Assembly: GCF_000564855.1 (NCBI RefSeq)
Contig: NZ_AYXG01000043.1
Coordinates: 62,001-126,000, forward strand
Reading direction: 5' to 3'
Origin: Actinokineospora spheciospongiae
Lineage (GTDB): Bacteria > Actinomycetota > Actinomycetes > Mycobacteriales > Pseudonocardiaceae
Length of the DNA: 64,000 nt
The notes under the pieces were generated by a model. That model was not told the origin of the DNA. It saw only the letters and a program-made list of their open reading frames with translations, and ran no database searches. Both the position numbers and the translations under genes were made by a program. Below, piece by piece: positions 18,452 to 25,938 of this stretch (position 1 is its first letter; every line of letters starts with the position of its first letter).

Positions 18452-20599
18452 ATGCCGTTCTTCGGGCAGGTGTGGGTCTGGAGCCTCGCCGGTTTCCTGG
18501 TCGGTTCCCTGCTGTGCTGGCTGCTGATCGCCAACCCGGCCCGCAAGCGGGTCTTGGTGCTGGAGCGCAGGCTGGCCGAGGACCGCCGGGTCGAGCCGGT
18601 GCGCGGCACCGAGCAGGCCCCCACCCCCGAGCGCACCGCCGTGGTGCCCGGCTACGCCGACGAGCGCGACGAGTACGACCGCCGCGACAGCGACATCCGC
18701 CCCCTCCACGACGACCCCGCCCACGACGTTGACGACCACCACCCCGACGACCACCACCCCGAAAACCGCCACGACGGGTACGACCGCGACGACGCGGCCC
18801 CACACCCGGACCGCGCCGACGGCGACCATGGCGACGACCTCCGCGACCGCCGCGATGACCACCGCGGCGACGACTTCCACGACGACCGCGCCCCCGGCAA
18901 CCTGTTCGTGCCCACCGAGGCCGCCGCGGAGACCACCCGGTACCTCCCGCCCACCCCCGGGGACCACGACGACCGCGACACCGACAGCGGTGCCACCCGC
19001 GGCGACCTGGCCCACTTCGGCGACCTGGGCGACCTCGCCGCCCACGCCCACGACGACCGCGGGAACGACTTCGCCGACGACCGCGACGGCTGGTACGCGG
19101 GCCGCGACGCCGACGGCGAGCACCTCGTCGACGACCTGCCCGGCCGCTCCCGCGACCTCGACGCCGAGCGCGCCGACGACGACCGCATCGACCTCGTCGA
19201 CGATGGTGACGACCACGGCACGATCTTCACCCAGCACACCGAGCGCATCCCCGCCGCGCTGATCCGCTCCCTCGACGACAGCACCCCCGACCCCGACGCC
19301 GTCCCCCGCCACGGCGCCGACCAGGACGACCTCGACCACCGCGCCGACCAGGACACCGCCGACCAGGGCCACCCCGACCAGGGCCACCCCGACCACGGCG
19401 ACCCGGACCGCGACCACGTCGAGCACCGCGCCGACCTCGACCACGCCGACCTCGACCACGCGGACCGCGCCGAGCACGGTGACCACGCCGAGCACGACCA
19501 GCCCGCCGACCTCGACCGCGCCGACCTCGACCACACCGACCTCGGCGGCGACCGCGCCGACCAGGACGAGCCCGCCGACCAGCCCCGCGTCGACCAGGAA
19601 CCGCCCGCCGACCAGGACCACCGCGGCACCCGCCGCCGCCGCGCCCGCCGCGACGAGCACGACGCGGACCTCGCCGACGACGACGCCCTGGTCGACGACC
19701 TCGCCGACGACGTGGACCAGGACCTCGACGAGGTGCTGCCCGCCGAGAACCGCCGCAGGCACGCCCCCGGGTCGCTCTCCGGCGCGCTGCCCGAGCTGAC
19801 CCCGTTCGGCAGGCCGGTCGAGGAACCCGCCGCCGAGACCAGCATCGTCCCCAGGATCACCGACGAGCGCCCGGCCGACCCGGAGCCCGCCGCCGCGGAG
19901 ACCACCTTCGTGCCCCGGGTGACCGACGAGCCCCAGTCCCGCCCCGAGCCCCATTCCCGCCCTGAGCCGCAGCCCCGCCCCGAGCCCCAGCCCGAGCCCG
20001 CCCCGGAGCCGGAACCCGCCGCCCGGGAGCCCGAGGTCCTCGCGGGCATCACCCCCGCCTACACCCCGGCCGGGCCGCAGCGCCCCGGCGACCCGCTGCC
20101 CAAGCGCGTCCCCTCCCGGCCGCGCACCCGCGTCCCGTTCGGCGGGACCGGTGCCGCGGGCGGGTCGGCGCCGCTGCCGGAGCGCCAGAAGGTCCCCGCC
20201 GCCTCGATGGGCGCGCCCATCCCGTTCGGCGTGGAGACCACCAGCAACGGCGGCCGGGAACGGTCCCTGTTCGAGCCGATCGTCCCGGTCGACGAGGCCC
20301 CGGCGGCCAAGGCGGAGGCGGCCCCGGCGCACGCCCAGCAGCGCAGGCGCGGTGCCCGCACGCTCCAGCAGACCGCGGGCGGCGTCGACCCGTTCGTGCC
20401 GCCCGGCCCGTTCGGCCCCGGTTCGGCGATGCCGCTGCCCGGTGGCCGCCCGCCGTCGGGCGAGTACACGATCAAGGCCAGCGTGACCGCGCTGCGCTAC
20501 TGCTCCCCGGAGTCGCCGAAGTTCGACCGGACCGTCGCCGAGGTGTGGTTCCGCTCGGTCGACGACGCCGAACGGGTCGGGTTCCGCCCGCTCCCGTGA
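18452..20599 (+). CDS. membrane-anchored acidic low-complexity protein with C-terminal sunset-type motif
   Basis: Function unknown. The 715-aa protein has one N-terminal membrane helix (about residues 8-27, WVWSLAGFLVGSLLCWLLIA), a short basic segment, then about 350 residues made mostly of Asp, His, Arg, Ala and Glu with irregular ADLDHADLDHAD-like repeats, a Pro/Glu segment (about 500-540), and a C-terminal domain of about 50 residues containing YTIKAS, a Tyr-Cys-Ser-Pro turn and RTVAEVWF...GF. That last pattern matches the sunset-type domain at the ends of many actinobacterial proteins. The start at 18452 was chosen for the GGGAGGGAGA ribosome site 8 nt upstream; a longer frame to 18392 lacks one. 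The Asp/His-rich middle could bind metal, but this is speculation. Confidence 0.75.
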   Translation: MPFFGQVWVWSLAGFLVGSLLCWLLIANPARKRVLVLERRLAEDRRVEPVRGTEQAPTPERTAVVPGYADERDEYDRRDSDIRPLHDDPAHDVDDHHPDDHHPENRHDGYDRDDAAPHPDRADGDHGDDLRDRRDDHRGDDFHDDRAPGNLFVPTEAAAETTRYLPPTPGDHDDRDTDSGATRGDLAHFGDLGDLAAHAHDDRGNDFADDRDGWYAGRDADGEHLVDDLPGRSRDLDAERADDDRIDLVDDGDDHGTIFTQHTERIPAALIRSLDDSTPDPDAVPRHGADQDDLDHRADQDTADQGHPDQGHPDHGDPDRDHVEHRADLDHADLDHADRAEHGDHAEHDQPADLDRADLDHTDLGGDRADQDEPADQPRVDQEPPADQDHRGTRRRRARRDEHDADLADDDALVDDLADDVDQDLDEVLPAENRRRHAPGSLSGALPELTPFGRPVEEPAAETSIVPRITDERPADPEPAAAETTFVPRVTDEPQSRPEPHSRPEPQPRPEPQPEPAPEPEPAAREPEVLAGITPAYTPAGPQRPGDPLPKRVPSRPRTRVPFGGTGAAGGSAPLPERQKVPAASMGAPIPFGVETTSNGGRERSLFEPIVPVDEAPAAKAEAAPAHAQQRRRGARTLQQTAGGVDPFVPPGPFGPGSAMPLPGGRPPSGEYTIKASVTALRYCSPESPKFDRTVAEVWFRSVDDAERVGFRPLP

Positions 20600-20687
20600 G
20601 GCGACTGGCGTCCGCCGGGCGCGGGTGGTAGCAAGTTCCAGGGCGCGCGGACGGGCCGCGCCACCCGATGGCGAGGAGGCCAACCCC

Positions 20688-21092
20688 GTGCGGCGACCGC
20701 TCCTGTTGTCTGCCCTGCTGCTCCTGGCGGCGGTCCTGGTCGCCTGGAACCGCAACGCCAGGCGCGCCGCCGCGGCCCCGGTCACCGCCCCCGCGAGCCC
20801 GTTCCCAGCCGAACCCGCCGCAGCAGCCCCGGCCGCCGGCCCCCACGACGCCGAACCCCACGACGCCGAGCCCCACGACGCCGAGCCCCACGACGCCGAA
20901 CCCCGGAGCGCCAGGCCCCAGGACGTCGAGCCCCGCAACGCCGAAGCCCCGGACGTCGAGATCCCGGTGGGCCAAGGCGCCCAGGTCGACGACGCCTGGT
21001 ACGACGACACCCCGACCGGCGCGTTCCCGGTGCAGCGCCACCCGGACGCCGAGGTCACCCGCGTGTCCGGCAACCTCGACGACGTCCTGTAG
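20688..21092 (+). CDS. small anchored protein with PHDAE pentapeptide repeats
   Basis: Function unknown. The 134-aa protein starts with a basic-hydrophobic signal or anchor (RRPLLLSALLLLAAVLVAW), then an Ala/Pro linker, then eight five-residue units around P-H-D-A-E (about residues 52-91), then a conserved-looking tail with DDAWYDDTPTGAFPV and ending LDDVL. GTG 20688 was chosen because GGAGG lies 9 nt upstream; a longer frame from 20625 has no support. It lies 88 nt after the acidic sunset-motif protein and shares its design (anchor plus acidic repeats), so the two may act together at the cell envelope. Confidence 0.65.
   Translation: MRRPLLLSALLLLAAVLVAWNRNARRAAAAPVTAPASPFPAEPAAAAPAAGPHDAEPHDAEPHDAEPHDAEPRSARPQDVEPRNAEAPDVEIPVGQGAQVDDAWYDDTPTGAFPVQRHPDAEVTRVSGNLDDVL
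20841..20960 (+). repeat. 15-bp coding tandem repeat, eight units
   Basis: Eight head-to-tail 15-bp units encode the PHDAE pentapeptides. The first four are nearly identical (CCCCACGACGCCGAR), the last four have diverged to PRSAR, PQDVE, PRNAE and APDVE. The gradient suggests recent expansion at the 5' side, where copy number could vary between strains without breaking the frame. Confidence 0.9.
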
Positions 21093-21155
21093 GACCCCCG
21101 AGCAACGACTGAGGCCCCCACCGGCGGTGGGGGCCTCAGTCGTTGCTCGGGGGTC
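21093..21155. terminator. 30-bp perfect hairpin, bidirectional terminator
   Basis: Two 30-nt arms (21093-21122 and 21126-21155) pair perfectly around a 3-nt loop. The left arm begins at the base after the stop of the PHDAE-repeat gene and the right arm ends 3 nt before the korB stop, so it should terminate both convergent units. Confidence 0.92.
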
Positions 21156-21157
21156 GG

Positions 21158-22228
21158 TCAGTCGCCGACGACCGTCCAGGTGTCCCTGCCGCGCAGCAGG
21201 GACTGGAGGTCGGCCTTCCTGGTCTCCCGCGCCTGGGTGACCTGGGCGCGCGCCGAGTCGTCGTAGGTCGGCCGCGACACCGAGCGGAACACGCCGGTGA
21301 CCGTGTGGCTCAGGTCCTGGGCGGACAGCCGCGACAGCGCGAACGCGTACGACGGGTCGTCGGTGTGCGCGTCGTGCACCACCAGCGCGTCCTCGCCGAC
21401 GTCGGCGACCCTGGCCACCTCCAGCGTGCCGAACCCGGCCCGCACCACGCCGAACTCGCCGCCCGCGCCGAACCGGATCGGCTTGCCGTGCTCCAGCGGG
21501 ACCAGCCGCTGCTCGGCCTCGCCCGGCTCCTTGAGGACGTCGAACGCGCCGTCGTTGAAGATCGGGCAGTTCTGGTAGATCTCCACCAGCGCCGTGCCCC
21601 GGTGCTCGGCGGCCTGCCGCAGCACCTCGGTGAGCCCCTTGCGGTCGCTGTCGAGCGCGCGGCCGACGAAGGTCGCCTCGGCGCCCAAGGCCAGCGAGAC
21701 CGGGTTGAACGGGTGGTCCAGCGAGCCCATCGGCGTCGACTTGGTGACCTTGCCGGTCTCCGAGGTGGGCGAGTACTGGCCCTTGGTGAGCCCGTAGATC
21801 CGGTTGTTGAACAGCAGGATCTTGAGGTTCACGTTGCGCCGCAGCGTGTGGATCAGGTGGTTGCCGCCGATGGACAGCGCGTCGCCGTCGCCGGTGACGA
21901 CCCACACCGACAGGTCCTCGCGCGCGGTGGCCAGGCCGGTGGCGATGGCGGTGGCGCGGCCGTGGATGGAGTGCATCCCGTAGGTGTTCATGTAGTACGG
22001 GAACCGCGACGAGCACCCGATGCCGGACACGAACACGATGTTCTCGCGCTTGAGGCCCAGCGAAGGCAGGAACGACTGCACCGCGTTGAGCACGACGTAG
22101 TCGCCGCAGCCGGGGCACCAGCGCACTTCCTGGTCGGACTTGTAGTCCTTGGCCTTCTGCGGCTCGTCGGTGGTCGGAACACCGGCCAGCCCCCCGAGGC
22201 CGGGCAGACCAAGCTCGATCGCGGTCAT
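21158..22228 (-). CDS. korB: 2-oxoacid:ferredoxin oxidoreductase beta subunit
   Basis: The beta subunit binds thiamine diphosphate and an iron-sulfur cluster for CoA-dependent oxidative decarboxylation of a 2-oxoacid, most likely 2-oxoglutarate to succinyl-CoA with ferredoxin reduction. The 356-aa protein has WCPGCGD near residue 38, a conserved GIGCSSR, the TPP motif GDGDALSIGGNH followed by NN about 26 residues later, and a fourth Cys in NCPIFND. The start MTAIEL at 22228 has GGGGAG about 8 nt upstream; a five-residue longer start exists. It is cotranscribed with korA and overlaps a 21-codon ORF. Confidence 0.93.
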   Translation of the reverse strand: MTAIELGLPGLGGLAGVPTTDEPQKAKDYKSDQEVRWCPGCGDYVVLNAVQSFLPSLGLKRENIVFVSGIGCSSRFPYYMNTYGMHSIHGRATAIATGLATAREDLSVWVVTGDGDALSIGGNHLIHTLRRNVNLKILLFNNRIYGLTKGQYSPTSETGKVTKSTPMGSLDHPFNPVSLALGAEATFVGRALDSDRKGLTEVLRQAAEHRGTALVEIYQNCPIFNDGAFDVLKEPGEAEQRLVPLEHGKPIRFGAGGEFGVVRAGFGTLEVARVADVGEDALVVHDAHTDDPSYAFALSRLSAQDLSHTVTGVFRSVSRPTYDDSARAQVTQARETRKADLQSLLRGRDTWTVVGD

Positions 22229-22290
22229 CGTGTCACTCCCCAATTCGCTGAGAAAAGATCACTCCGCACTTCGCCCGCAAGCTCGCTCAT
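22225..22290 (-). CDS. 21-aa bridging ORF between korA and korB
   Basis: The 58-nt korA-korB gap is filled exactly by an ORF whose ATG overlaps the korA stop (ATGA) and whose TGA overlaps the korB ATG (ATGA). It encodes MSELAGEVRSDLFSANWGVTR. Two precise 4-nt overlaps suggest a translational-coupling bridge that hands ribosomes from korA to korB rather than a functional peptide. The korB Shine-Dalgarno lies inside it. Chance formation is possible. Confidence 0.4.
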   Translation of the reverse strand: MSELAGEVRSDLFSANWGVTR

Positions 22291-24182
22291 GCGTCGATCC
22301 CCTTGACCACACCGGTCAGCACGTCCTGCAACTCCTCGGCCATGAACGGCAGACCGGCCACCTTGGTGTGGCTGATGACGTCGACCAGGTACTTGCCGCG
22401 CAGCAGGAGCGCGAGCTGGCCCAGGTTCATCTCCGGGACCACGACCTTGTCGTAGGACCTGAGCACCTCGCCCAGGTTCTTCGGGAACGGGTTGAGGTTG
22501 CGCAGGTGCGCCTGGGCGATGGCGTGCCCCTGCTTGCGCACCCGGCGGCAGGCGGCGCCGATCGGGCCGTAGGACGAGCCCCAGCCCAGCACCAGCACCC
22601 GCGCCTTGCCGGACGGGTCGTCGACCAGCAGGTCGGGCACCTCGATGCCGTCGACCTTGGCCTGGCGGATGCGGGTCATCCGGTCGTGGTTGTTCGGGTC
22701 GTAGGAGATGTTGCCGGTGCCGTCGGCCTTCTCCAGCCCGCCGATGCGGTGCTGGAGACCGGCGGTGCCGGGGACCGCCCACGCCCGCGCCAGCGTCTCC
22801 GGGTCGCGCAGGTACGGCCAGAACTCGCCGGACCCGTCCGGGGCGTTGGGCTCGGTGGCGAACTCGACGCCCAAGTCCGCCAGGTCGCCGACCTCGGGGA
22901 CCAGCCACGGCTCGGAGCCGTTGGCGATCGCGCCGTCGGACAGCAGCATCACCGGCGTGCGGTACTTGAGCGCGATGTGCGTGGCCTCCACGGCCGCGGC
23001 GAAGCAGTCCGCGGGCGACTGCGGCGCCACGATCGGCACCGGGGACTCGCCGTTGCGGCCGAACATGGCCTGCAGCAGGTCGGCCTGCTCGGTCTTGGTG
23101 GGCAGGCCGGTGGACGGGCCGCCGCGCTGCACGTCGATCACCAGCAGCGGCAGCTCGGTCATCACCCCGAGGCCGATCGCCTCGGACTTGAGCGCCACGC
23201 CGGGGCCCGAGGTCGAGGTCACGCCCAGCGCGCCGCCGTAGCTGGCGCCCAGGGCCGCGCAGATGCCCGCGATCTCGTCCTCGGCCTGGAAGGTGGTGAT
23301 GCCGAACTGCTTGTGCTTGGACAGCTCGTGCAGGATGTCCGAGGCCGGGGTGATCGGGTACGTGCCCAGCAGCACCGGCAGCCCGGACTGCTGCGAGGCG
23401 GCCACGATGCCGTAGGCCAGCGCGGTGTTGCCGGTGATCTGCCGGTAGGTGCCGGGGCTCAGCTTCGCCGGGGCCACCTGGTAGGTGGTGGCGAAGGACT
23501 CGGTGGTCTCGCCGTAGTAGTAGCCCGCGCGGAAGGCCAGCACGTTCGCCTCGGCGATGTCGGGCTTCTTGGCGAACTTCTCCCGCAGGAACTGCTCGGT
23601 GCCCTCGGTGGGCCGGTGGTACATCCACGACAGCAGGCCCAGGGCGAACATGTTCTTGCAGCGCTCGGCGTCCTTCTTGCCGAGGCCGGTCTCGGCGAGC
23701 GCGCCCTGGGTGATGGTCGCCATGGCGACCTGGTGCACCTGGTAGGCGGCCAGCGACTCGTCCTCGAGCGGGTTGGCGTCGTAGCCGACCTTGGTGAGGT
23801 TGCGCTTGACGAACTCGTCGGTGTTGACGATCAGCGTGCCGCCCGCGGGCAGGTCGGCGATGTTGGCCTTGAGCGCCGCCGGGTTCATCGCCACCAGCAC
23901 GTCGGGGCGGTCGCCGGGGGTCAGGATGTCGTAGTCGGCGAAGTGCACCTGGAAGCTGGAGACACCGGGGATGGTGCCCTGCGGGGCGCGGATCTCGGCC
24001 GGGAAGTTGGGCATCGTCGACAGGTCGTTGCCGAACGCCGCCGCCTCGGAGGTGAACCGGTCGCCGGTGAGCTGCATGCCGTCGCCGGAGTCACCGGCGA
24101 ACCGGATGACGACCCGGTCCAGTTTGGTGATCCCGGCTCCGCGGGTGCTCCCGGCCACGTCGCCGTCCAAGCCTGTGCTCAT
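22287..24182 (-). CDS. korA: 2-oxoacid:ferredoxin oxidoreductase alpha subunit
   Basis: The alpha subunit of KorAB, with the gamma domain fused at the N-terminus as in actinobacteria. The 631-aa protein begins with the GDSGDGMQLTGDRF block (about residues 30-43), followed by the gamma domain, then the pyruvate-ferredoxin domain I block YPITPASDILHELSKH and the EDEIAGICAALGASYGGALGVTSTSGPG segment that contacts the cofactor, and domain II near the C-terminus. No polyferredoxin domain is present, so an external ferredoxin is needed. ATG 24182 follows GAGAGAGGG. In this neighbourhood the enzyme would link the TCA cycle to low-potential electron carriers. Confidence 0.93.
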   Translation of the reverse strand: MSTGLDGDVAGSTRGAGITKLDRVVIRFAGDSGDGMQLTGDRFTSEAAAFGNDLSTMPNFPAEIRAPQGTIPGVSSFQVHFADYDILTPGDRPDVLVAMNPAALKANIADLPAGGTLIVNTDEFVKRNLTKVGYDANPLEDESLAAYQVHQVAMATITQGALAETGLGKKDAERCKNMFALGLLSWMYHRPTEGTEQFLREKFAKKPDIAEANVLAFRAGYYYGETTESFATTYQVAPAKLSPGTYRQITGNTALAYGIVAASQQSGLPVLLGTYPITPASDILHELSKHKQFGITTFQAEDEIAGICAALGASYGGALGVTSTSGPGVALKSEAIGLGVMTELPLLVIDVQRGGPSTGLPTKTEQADLLQAMFGRNGESPVPIVAPQSPADCFAAAVEATHIALKYRTPVMLLSDGAIANGSEPWLVPEVGDLADLGVEFATEPNAPDGSGEFWPYLRDPETLARAWAVPGTAGLQHRIGGLEKADGTGNISYDPNNHDRMTRIRQAKVDGIEVPDLLVDDPSGKARVLVLGWGSSYGPIGAACRRVRKQGHAIAQAHLRNLNPFPKNLGEVLRSYDKVVVPEMNLGQLALLLRGKYLVDVISHTKVAGLPFMAEELQDVLTGVVKGIDA

Positions 24183-24565
24183 GAGCTGCCGATCCCTCTC
24201 TCCTGACAGCGGTCCGTCCGCGGGTCAGGCCGCCCGTACCCGGCTTCCCGGCGGGCCGCGCACCGTCCGAGGCTAGTCTCCGGCCGCGCGCTGACCGCCG
24301 ACGTACCGGCAGCAGGTCGGCTGTTCGCCGCCTTTGTCCACGGTAGGCACCCGGTGGGCCGAGGCCCGCTGGGTGCGTTGTAGATCACAAAGAGTCCACT
24401 CCCACGCCGGGTGGCGATGGGATATGGGCGTACCGATTAGTGTAACCGGCGGTTACAGCTATCCCAAGCTCTGGTCGACGGTTCCCGCTGTGTGGATGAT
24501 TCTGCCGGATCGCGCTTGCCGTCGGCACAAAGCCGACTTAAGCGCGGCTTGGACCGGGCGCGGGG
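24183..24565. promoter_or_regulatory. korA upstream region with a perfect 17-bp palindrome
   Basis: No gene is supported here. TGTAACCG-G-CGGTTACA at 24441-24457 is a perfect 8-bp inverted repeat around one base, about 260 bp upstream of korA and about 110 bp past the stop of the crotonase gene. It looks like a TetR- or GntR-type operator. An imperfect CACCC...GGGTG inverted repeat sits at about 24348-24375. The true korA promoter could not be placed. Confidence 0.45.
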
Positions 24566-25330
24566 TCAGGACGAGCCGGAGATCCGGGCCTTCATCGTCG
24601 CCAGCAGCTCGGCGAACTCGGGCGTGCCCATCGACTCCACCTGCACGACCAGCTCGGCGTCCACCGCCTCGGCGTGCCCGGTCATCGCCGAGGTCGCCCG
24701 CAGCGTCCGCTTGATCGTCTTCACCAGCTCCCTGGGCCCCCTCGCCGCCGGGGCCGCCAACTCGACGGCGGCGGCGACCAGCGCGTCGTGGTCCCCGTCC
24801 ACGGTCGCGAAGGACAGCCCCAGCCGCCGCGCCTCCTCGGCGTCGGGGACCTGCTTGAACAGGGTCATCGCCGTGGCGGTCTGCGGGCCGACGACGCGCT
24901 GCAACATCCAGGTCATCCCGCCGCCGGGGTGGATGCCAAGCTGCAGGAACCGCGCGTCGTAGCGGGCGCGCGGCCCGGAGATCCGCACGTCCGCGGCCAG
25001 CGCCAGGTTCAACCCGGCCCCCACCGCCGCACCCCCCACGGCCGCGACCGTCGGCAGCGACGAGTTCGCCACCGCCAGGAACCCGGCGTAGATCCCGCGC
25101 AACCCCTCGGCCTTCGACTCACCCAGCACGGTGAGGTCCGCACCCGCGCAGAAGGCGGGCGGAGCGCCGGTCACCACGATCGCGGAGACCTCGGGGTCCT
25201 CCTCGCACTGCCGCACGAGGTCGGCGAGCCGCGCGGAACCGGCCAGGGTCAGCGCGTTGCGCCGCTCGGGGTCGTTGAGGGTGAGCACGGCGACGCCGTC
25301 GCGCCGCTCCAGCAGAACCGCGTTGTCCAT
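24566..25330 (-). CDS. enoyl-CoA hydratase/isomerase-family protein lacking both catalytic glutamates
   Basis: Crotonase-fold protein of 254 aa. It has the N-terminal LNDPERRNALT block, the oxyanion-hole segment GAPPAFCAGADL, and the second oxyanion loop VGGAAVGAGLNLALAADVRI. Aligned by eye to rat mitochondrial hydratase, the two catalytic glutamates (E144 and E164) correspond to F128 (in ARFLQLGIHPGGG) and A154 (in TATAM). Hydration by the classical mechanism is therefore unlikely; the protein may do another crotonase reaction or bind acyl-CoA only. The start at 25330 (MDNAVLLERR) fits the family; a 24-residue longer frame looks non-native. The ribosome site is weak. Confidence 0.82.
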   Translation of the reverse strand: MDNAVLLERRDGVAVLTLNDPERRNALTLAGSARLADLVRQCEEDPEVSAIVVTGAPPAFCAGADLTVLGESKAEGLRGIYAGFLAVANSSLPTVAAVGGAAVGAGLNLALAADVRISGPRARYDARFLQLGIHPGGGMTWMLQRVVGPQTATAMTLFKQVPDAEEARRLGLSFATVDGDHDALVAAAVELAAPAARGPRELVKTIKRTLRATSAMTGHAEAVDAELVVQVESMGTPEFAELLATMKARISGSS

Positions 25331-25414
25331 GGCCGACAACCTAGCCCGGCGCACCCCCGGGCAGCGCCCGGTGTGGACTCCGCCACCACCCCCTGCCTGC
25401 ACCCCCGCCCACCG

Positions 25415-25873
25415 TCACCCGGGCTCCGGCCCGGCAGGCCGCTCCAGGAGCGTGGAGAGCACCACGGTGGAGACCGTCCGCGACACCATGTCGACGCTGC
25501 GCAGGCGTTCCAGGGCCTCTTCGAGGTGGTGGATGTTCGCCGCGCGCAGGTGCACGATCGCGTCCGCCGACCCGGACACGGTGTAGGCGGCCACCACCTC
25601 CGGCAGGGGTTCGAGCCGCTGCCGAATCCGGTCGGGGGACACGTTCCCCTGGCAGTGCACCTCGACGAAGGCCTCGGTGCCCCACCCCAGCGCCTCCGGG
25701 TTCACCACCGCGGTGAACCCCTTGAGCACCCCCAACTCCAGCAACCGGTCCACCCGCCGCTTCACCGCGGGGGCGGACAGCGACACCGCCTTGCCGATCT
25801 CGGCGTAGCTCGCCCTGGCATCGGCGACCAGCCGCGAAATGATTCGCTGATCTATCACGTCCACACGCAACAT
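25415..25873 (-). CDS. Lrp/AsnC-family transcriptional regulator
   Basis: A 152-aa regulator with an N-terminal winged HTH (IDQRIISRLVADARASYAEIGKAVSLSAPAVKRRVDRLLELGVLKGF) and a C-terminal RAM ligand-binding domain (AFVEVHCQGNVSPDRI...GSADAIVHLRA). It is divergent from the dimethylargininase gene, the usual arrangement for a local Lrp regulator sensing an amino acid, probably arginine or ornithine related (inference). ATG 25873 was chosen because it begins the conserved region; a frame to 25903 would overlap the promoter of the neighbour. No Shine-Dalgarno is obvious. Confidence 0.88.
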   Translation of the reverse strand: MLRVDVIDQRIISRLVADARASYAEIGKAVSLSAPAVKRRVDRLLELGVLKGFTAVVNPEALGWGTEAFVEVHCQGNVSPDRIRQRLEPLPEVVAAYTVSGSADAIVHLRAANIHHLEEALERLRSVDMVSRTVSTVVLSTLLERPAGPEPG

Positions 25874-25902
25874 ACTGCCGGTCAACAGGCAAGGAAGCGA
25901 CA

Positions 25903-25931
25903 TTGAAGGAGGTCAACGGGGTCAATAGATT
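25903..25931 (+). promoter_or_regulatory. sigma-A-type promoter of the dimethylargininase gene
   Basis: TTGAAG (25903-25908) and TAGATT (25926-25931) are separated by exactly 17 nt. The predicted transcription start falls at or 1 nt before the ATG at 25939, so the mRNA would be leaderless. The AGGAGG inside the spacer is therefore part of the promoter and not a ribosome site. Confidence 0.65.
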
Positions 25932-25938
25932 TCGATCC

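Noticed and set aside
18386-21121. A 911-codon minus-strand frame
   Set aside because: It mirrors the Asp/His-rich protein and the PHDAE gene; its Val/Gly-rich composition is simply the antisense of GAC and CAC codons.
24348-24375. CACCC...GGGTG inverted repeat as a terminator
   Set aside because: It is imperfect, lies upstream of korA and not behind a gene, and has no U-tract.
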